From JAJYLM01 sp964547905 (GTDB taxonomy: Bacteria > JAMCPX01), in the NCBI GenBank assembly GCA_964547905.1, contig CAZJPN010000079.1, forward strand, positions 1-64,000: DNA of 64,000 bases, written 5' to 3'. Positions within the stretch are counted from its first letter, which is position 1. Each line of letters begins with the position of its first letter. A program made the translations under genes and the position numbers. The notes beneath the pieces were generated by a model. The model was given only the letters and a program-made list of their open reading frames with translations, did no database searches and was not told the DNA's origin. Shown here one piece after another: positions 59,962 to 64,000 of the stretch.

Positions 59962-61320
59962 ATGGGAAGTAAACCAAGTATAATGATAGTGGATGACGAA
60001 GAGATTGTAAGAGCATCTCTATCGAGCTGGCTGCTTGAGGATGGGTATGAGGTAATGCCGGTAGAGAGCGGAAAGCTGGCACTCGAGGAGCTTAAAAAAA
60101 AGAATTATGATTTGATGCTCGTTGACCTCAAGATGCCGGAAATGGACGGGTTGGAGTTGATGAAGGAAGTGAAAAAGTTTTTACCGGATCTGCCCATTAT
60201 AATAATGACAGCCTACGCAACCGTTGATACCGCTGTAAAGGCTATCAAAGAAGGCGCGTTCGATTACCTTATGAAGCCGTTTGATCCAGAGGAAATATCC
60301 ATAACGATTAAAAAGATTGTAAAACAACAAATGCTCGAGCAGGAGAACATTTACTTAAGGAAAGAACTTGCAAAACAATTTCAGTTTCATCAGTTATACA
60401 GCAAAAACAAGAATATGCAGGAGATTTTCGAACTTATAAAAACTGTTGCCAAAACAGACGTAACGGTTTTGATCCACGGTGAGACAGGAACAGGAAAGGA
60501 GCTTATAGCAAGGGCTATACATGCCGAAAGCCTGAGAAAGGACAGGCCTTTTATCCCTGTGTCCTGCACCTCTCTAACCGAGACTTTACTCGAGAGCGAA
60601 TTATTCGGACACGAAAAGGGTGCATTTACAGGCGCCTCAAACATGGTTAGGGGTATGTTTGAGATGGCGGATAAGGGAACAATTTTTCTCGATGAGATAG
60701 GAGATATAAGCCCTAAATTACAGATGGACCTTTTACGGGTTCTTGAAACAAAGGAGATCGTGAGGATCGGTAGTACACTTCCCATACCGGTCGATGTGAG
60801 GATAATTGCAGCGACAAACAAGGACCTGAATAAAGCGATCGGTAATGGTACATTCAGAGAGGACCTGTACTATAGGTTGAATGTCATAACCATTGAAATA
60901 CCCCCCCTGCGAGAAAAATCGGAAGACATACCTTTGCTTGTGGAACAACTTATCGAAAAGGTTAATATAGAGACCGGTAAATCCGTTAAAAGGGTAAGTG
61001 AGGATGCCATGGCAATACTGATGCAATACAAGTGGCCGGGTAACATACGGGAGTTAAAAAATGTTATAGAGAGGAGCGTTGTGCTGGCAAAGGACGATAT
61101 AATAACGCTTAATGAAGTAGGACCATGTGTTGGACGGAGAATCAAAGATACAACAAGCTTTGATAATATGTCCCTTGAAAATATGGAAAAAAATCATATA
61201 GCTTCGGTATTAAAGAATAATAACTGGAATATCAGCACATCCGCGCAGATACTCGATATAGACAGGACAACGCTGTACAACAAAATTAAAAAGTATAACC
61301 TTGAAGAGGACAAAAAATAA
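59962..61320 (+). CDS. NtrC-family sigma-54-dependent response regulator
   Basis: 452 residues. Receiver domain with phospho-acceptor Asp55 (LVDLKMPEMDG) and acidic pocket 11-13, AAA+ domain with Walker A GETGTGKE at 173-180 and the sigma-54-contact loop GAFTGA at 220-225, and a C-terminal Fis-type HTH (ISTSAQILDIDRTTLYNKI, cited in part). It should activate sigma-54 promoters when phosphorylated by the haem-c kinase encoded two genes upstream. I did not find a clear -24/-12 promoter in this window, so its targets are elsewhere. Start two bases after the archaemetzincin stop. Confidence 0.94.
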   Translation: MGSKPSIMIVDDEEIVRASLSSWLLEDGYEVMPVESGKLALEELKKKNYDLMLVDLKMPEMDGLELMKEVKKFLPDLPIIIMTAYATVDTAVKAIKEGAFDYLMKPFDPEEISITIKKIVKQQMLEQENIYLRKELAKQFQFHQLYSKNKNMQEIFELIKTVAKTDVTVLIHGETGTGKELIARAIHAESLRKDRPFIPVSCTSLTETLLESELFGHEKGAFTGASNMVRGMFEMADKGTIFLDEIGDISPKLQMDLLRVLETKEIVRIGSTLPIPVDVRIIAATNKDLNKAIGNGTFREDLYYRLNVITIEIPPLREKSEDIPLLVEQLIEKVNIETGKSVKRVSEDAMAILMQYKWPGNIRELKNVIERSVVLAKDDIITLNEVGPCVGRRIKDTTSFDNMSLENMEKNHIASVLKNNNWNISTSAQILDIDRTTLYNKIKKYNLEEDKK

Positions 61321-61326
61321 TACTTC

Positions 61327-62097
61327 ATGGAAAACAAGGCTAACTTCTGGGCCCATATAGAAGAATTAAGAAAACGGCTTATCATGTCCATTATATTCGT
61401 GGCTGTAGGGGCAACAGCAGGGTTTTACTTTGCCGAGGATTTGCTTTATTTTATTGAATTCCCTTTGCGTTCGAGATTGCATTTATCTATTCACGCCCCC
61501 TATGTTTATCTTATAACAGTCAGCAAGCCCATGAAGCTTGTTTTTATTACTCCCATAGAAGCTATATGGACATATCTTAAACTCGGTCTGATAGCAGGTC
61601 TTGTAATAACACTACCCCTTGTACTTTATGAATTATGGCTTTTCATAAAGCCGGGACTGTATCCGGAAGAAAGGATGCATGTTAGGCTGTTCGTTATTTC
61701 AGGGGGTATTTTCTTTCTGATAGGCGGGGCATTCAGCTTCTTTATAATATTGCCGTTCGCGATACATTTTTTGCTCAGTGTTGGTGCTGGCACTCTTGTC
61801 CCGATGCTCAGTGTCGGCGAGTATGTGGATTTCTGTCTTCAGTTCATGTTGTCGTTCGGGTTCGTATTTGAACTTCCCTTCGTTATACTCATCCTTGTAT
61901 CGATCGGTGTTGTAACGCCAAAAGGTCTTGCAGAGAAAAGACGGTACGCAATTGTCGGGGCATTTATACTTGGAGCTATATTGAGCCCAAGCCCTGATAT
62001 TTTTAATCAGACATTGGTAGCGGTTCCGCTGATCCTGCTTTATGAGATAGGTATATTTCTCTCGCGCATGTTTATCAAGAGAAGACAAAAAAGTTAA
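61327..62097 (+). CDS. tatC: Sec-independent translocase subunit TatC
   Basis: 256 residues, six hydrophobic helices. The N-terminal FWAHIEELRKRL is the conserved twin-arginine-signal binding face; the first periplasmic loop and the fourth-helix FVFELPFVIL pattern match TatC. It exports folded, often cofactor-containing proteins. It is six bases after the NtrC-type gene. tatA/tatB are not in view. Its TAA shares bases with the stop codon of the convergent dynamin-like gene (four-base overlap). Confidence 0.95.
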   Translation: MENKANFWAHIEELRKRLIMSIIFVAVGATAGFYFAEDLLYFIEFPLRSRLHLSIHAPYVYLITVSKPMKLVFITPIEAIWTYLKLGLIAGLVITLPLVLYELWLFIKPGLYPEERMHVRLFVISGGIFFLIGGAFSFFIILPFAIHFLLSVGAGTLVPMLSVGEYVDFCLQFMLSFGFVFELPFVILILVSIGVVTPKGLAEKRRYAIVGAFILGAILSPSPDIFNQTLVAVPLILLYEIGIFLSRMFIKRRQKS

Positions 62098-63788
62098 ATG
62101 CCGGCTGCTTTTATTTGATCCATGTAATCCTGAAGTAATTTCAGCTTTTCTTTTGCCTCGGGTTCATTCATGGTTTTGAGTTGTTCAGCCCTTGTTACAG
62201 CGGATAGAATACCTCCGATTACAGCGGTCTTTCTGTTTTCCAACTCATCTACAAACTTATCCTTTGTGCTGTCGATCCTTCTGAACAGGTCGTACCTTGC
62301 CCTGCCGGAATTCCTGTCAATCTCCTCATCTATCCTTTTTTCCGTTTGTTTTACCATGTAATTCCCGAAGAAAAACTTCGGCAGGATCATAGGTATAGTA
62401 TCAATACCCCATGCAATAATATCGTCCACTTTATACCATAGCCTGCTATAGGGATCCATGGAGGTAATGTCCTCATTCTTTTCAACACGTATGCTGAACA
62501 GGTCTGCAGCTATCTGTTTTACGTTATTTGTTTCATCATCAACTGCCCTTGCGTAATCCATGAGTATGCGCGATATTTCCTGAGATACCCTTTTCTCTTC
62601 GAATTCAAACCATTGTGAAAATTCCCTCTCTATACCGTTTTTAAGGTATTCAGTCAGTATATGCACAATGTCTTCCTTATGCCTGTCTGTATAGGATAAA
62701 TCAGATATCCCTGATTTAAGCCGGATAGATGCCTGTGTTTTGAATCGCTCTATGTTGTCGTCGATACTTGTCTTCAATGACTTTATCTCTCCATCAAGAA
62801 GTAGTTCCATGTCCCTGTGCTTTTTCTCTATTATGTTAATCTCTTTCCGAAGCGAACCTATCTTCTTTTTTAATTCATCAAGAGGCGAGTTTACCGCTTT
62901 GATTGTAAGCTCTATGTGCATGCTGAGTTCTTTTGCAAGACCGATTGCACGGTTCATCGTTGAAGCGACAAGGACGTCCGACTTGTCCTTTTGAATAAAA
63001 TGTTCAAGTGATTCTTCAAATTGTTTGAAATTGCTCTTTCTATAGAGTGCGTTATTATGCTCCAGCTTTGACTGCAATGCCTGACGTGCAGAAACAGGGA
63101 ATATCTTGATGTCTCCGATGCCCAGCTTTTTCTGTATCAGATCCTTTGTAAACTCTAACGATTCTCTGTATTCATGTTCGCTCATGATATCGATCTTGTT
63201 GAAGAGGAAAAAAATCTTTTCGAAGTATTCCTTTATTGAGTCGAGATAGGTATATTCTGCTTCACTCAACGGAGGATCCCCTGATACTACGAATATACCC
63301 GCATCCATGCTTGGTAGATAATCATACGCGACTGCCGTGTTGTGCGCGAATGTAGACCCGATTCCTGGCGTGTCCACTAAAATAATCCCCTGTCTCAAAT
63401 ATTCCGATGGATATCCGATTTCCACGTGATCAACCCCTTTTTTATTGTTAGGATTGCCCTTCTCTGTAACATAATCGCCGATTTCATTGAAAGATATATC
63501 CTTTCTGCCCCCATTGGAGAATCTTACGTTGGCAGTCTTGTTATCATTATAGGTAAGCTTTGTAATAATTGAGGTAAGAGGTATAACCGCCGACGGCAGC
63601 ACATTCTCTCCGAGCATTGCATTTATTGCGGTGGTTTTCCCTCTTTTAAATTGTCCGAGTACCACAAGGTTTAGATGCTGTTTTGAAAGTTTATCGATAT
63701 TTGATACAGCAATACGTTTTATCTGTTCATTCTGTATATTGCCGGCTATATCGGCTATTGTATGCAACCATGCTGTAACTCTGTCCAT
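62094..63788 (-). CDS. bacterial dynamin-like GTPase
   Basis: 564 residues. GTPase domain with P-loop GQFKRGKTT at 45-53, switch Thr in PLTSIITKL, G3 DTPGIGS near 139 and G4 FNKID near 197. Long helical stalk segments follow (LDELKKKIGSLRKEINII, cited in part) and a hydrophobic patch (IDTIPMILPKFFFGNY) that may be the membrane-binding paddle. Bacterial dynamins remodel or protect membranes. Many occur in tandem pairs; this one is single, so it may act as a homodimer. GGAGG is four bases before the ATG. Confidence 0.88.
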   Translation of the reverse strand: MDRVTAWLHTIADIAGNIQNEQIKRIAVSNIDKLSKQHLNLVVLGQFKRGKTTAINAMLGENVLPSAVIPLTSIITKLTYNDNKTANVRFSNGGRKDISFNEIGDYVTEKGNPNNKKGVDHVEIGYPSEYLRQGIILVDTPGIGSTFAHNTAVAYDYLPSMDAGIFVVSGDPPLSEAEYTYLDSIKEYFEKIFFLFNKIDIMSEHEYRESLEFTKDLIQKKLGIGDIKIFPVSARQALQSKLEHNNALYRKSNFKQFEESLEHFIQKDKSDVLVASTMNRAIGLAKELSMHIELTIKAVNSPLDELKKKIGSLRKEINIIEKKHRDMELLLDGEIKSLKTSIDDNIERFKTQASIRLKSGISDLSYTDRHKEDIVHILTEYLKNGIEREFSQWFEFEEKRVSQEISRILMDYARAVDDETNNVKQIAADLFSIRVEKNEDITSMDPYSRLWYKVDDIIAWGIDTIPMILPKFFFGNYMVKQTEKRIDEEIDRNSGRARYDLFRRIDSTKDKFVDELENRKTAVIGGILSAVTRAEQLKTMNEPEAKEKLKLLQDYMDQIKAAGI

Positions 63789-63799
63789 CGGACCTCCAT

Positions 63800-63837
63800 A
63801 AAAAAATAACTCCTACCAATGCTACTGGTAGGAGTTA
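63800..63837 (-). terminator. rho-independent terminator of the gene at the right edge
   Basis: On the minus strand TAACTCCTACCA pairs perfectly with TGGTAGGAGTTA (12 bp, seven-base loop, 63837-63807) and is followed by TTTTTTT. It ends transcription of the partial gene ending at 63871 and separates it from the dynamin-like gene, whose ATG is 12 bases beyond the T-run. Confidence 0.85.
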
Positions 63838-63870
63838 TTAATCCTTTTTATTGTTATTACGGATATTATA

Positions 63871-64000
63871 TTAAGCGAACTCCATCGCTGCTTTAAGCAT
63901 ATATCGATTTATATATATGTCAAATATTTTTATAAGAAAGGATCGCCGCCACGTTTTTCCCGCTAAAGTACTATCAAAAATTTTTGACATGAAAGATGCA
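63871..64000 (-). CDS. C-terminal end of an unidentified gene, cut by the window edge
   Basis: An open frame of 42 codons runs from the window edge to TAA at 63873-63871. It reads KTWRRSFLIKIFDIYINRYM and ends KAAMEFA, basic and aromatic, with no motif I recognise. A well-formed terminator starts about 35 bases after the stop, which supports a genuine gene end. An internal ATG (MSKIF) could make it a 39-residue protein, but a longer gene running in from the right is more likely. Confidence 0.45.
   Translation of the reverse strand, partial: ASFMSKIFDSTLAGKTWRRSFLIKIFDIYINRYMLKAAMEFA

Noticed and set aside
63807..63900. Small RNA or leader-peptide attenuator before the dynamin-like gene
   Set aside because: The open frame continues to the window edge, so the hairpin is more simply the terminator of that gene.
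1..64000. CRISPR array, prophage, integron or intact insertion sequence
   Set aside because: No regularly spaced direct repeats, phage structural genes, integrase or transposase were found; the repeats present are non-coding.

Overview
The window looks like a chromosomal stretch of an AT-leaning, Gram-negative, probably anaerobic bacterium of the deltaproteobacterial type (Thermodesulfobacteriota, Myxococcota or a related lineage). The placement is inference. It rests on outer-membrane machinery (TolC-like channel, AsmA, LolA-like protein), a nine-haem c-type cytochrome lipoprotein, a haem-c sensor kinase with an NtrC-type regulator, a pair of ArsA-like ATPases, a DUF2378/V4R-like protein, hemerythrin, ThyX, FolE2 and a 4-hydroxybutyryl-CoA dehydratase-like enzyme. 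I see no prophage, CRISPR array, rRNA or intact transposase.

Layout. 0-5.4 kb, minus strand: 3'-truncated dnaQ-like exonuclease, hemE, orphan DpnA-like DNA methyltransferase, DUF1634/TauE exporter pair, transglutaminase-like protein. 5.4-9 kb: lipA between two copies of a ~290-bp repeat, then an orphan OppD-like ATPase and a DUF2156 protein. 9-11 kb: rsmG-queD-folE2. 11-14.2 kb, minus: PilZ-XRE-gyrB followed by a 46-codon membrane-protein gene. 14.3-19.8 kb: TetR-controlled TolC/EmrA/EmrB efflux operon ending in a LolA-like gene. 19.8-27.2 kb: an MFS exporter, dCMP deaminase, then gatB-asmA-mtnA. 27.2-32 kb: 3-hydroxyacyl-CoA dehydrogenase and enoyl-CoA hydratase converge on an AbfD-like dehydratase and an amidohydrolase, together able to take 4-hydroxybutyryl-CoA to acetoacetyl-CoA. 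32-35.3 kb: third repeat copy carrying a nested small element, tRNA-Ser(CGA), a second EmrB paralogue and ~0.9 kb of palindrome-rich non-coding DNA.

35.3-49.1 kb: Fur-box-controlled feoB, two ArsA-like ATPases overlapping murJ, a DUF2378/V4R-like gene, comEC, an ABC exporter pair, a YhaM-type nuclease and a CCA-adding enzyme. 49.1-64 kb: thyX, leuS, multihaem cytochrome, hemerythrin, SDR, aroD, then a tight operon of haem-c histidine kinase, archaemetzincin, sigma-54 activator and tatC, a convergent dynamin-like GTPase, and the 3' end of one more minus-strand gene.

The most unusual structural signal is a repeat family whose AACCC(G/A)AAAAATGCA end lies on the last codons or stop codons of several unrelated genes (lipA, the MFS exporter, dCMP deaminase, murJ, comEC). 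It also forms three ~290-bp non-coding elements and a perfect 42-bp palindrome. A second small inverted-repeat family (CCCCGTTAGAAAC ends flanked by TAAA) occurs twice, once nested inside the first family. The most unusual gene neighbourhood is the haem-c kinase / archaemetzincin / NtrC / tatC operon.
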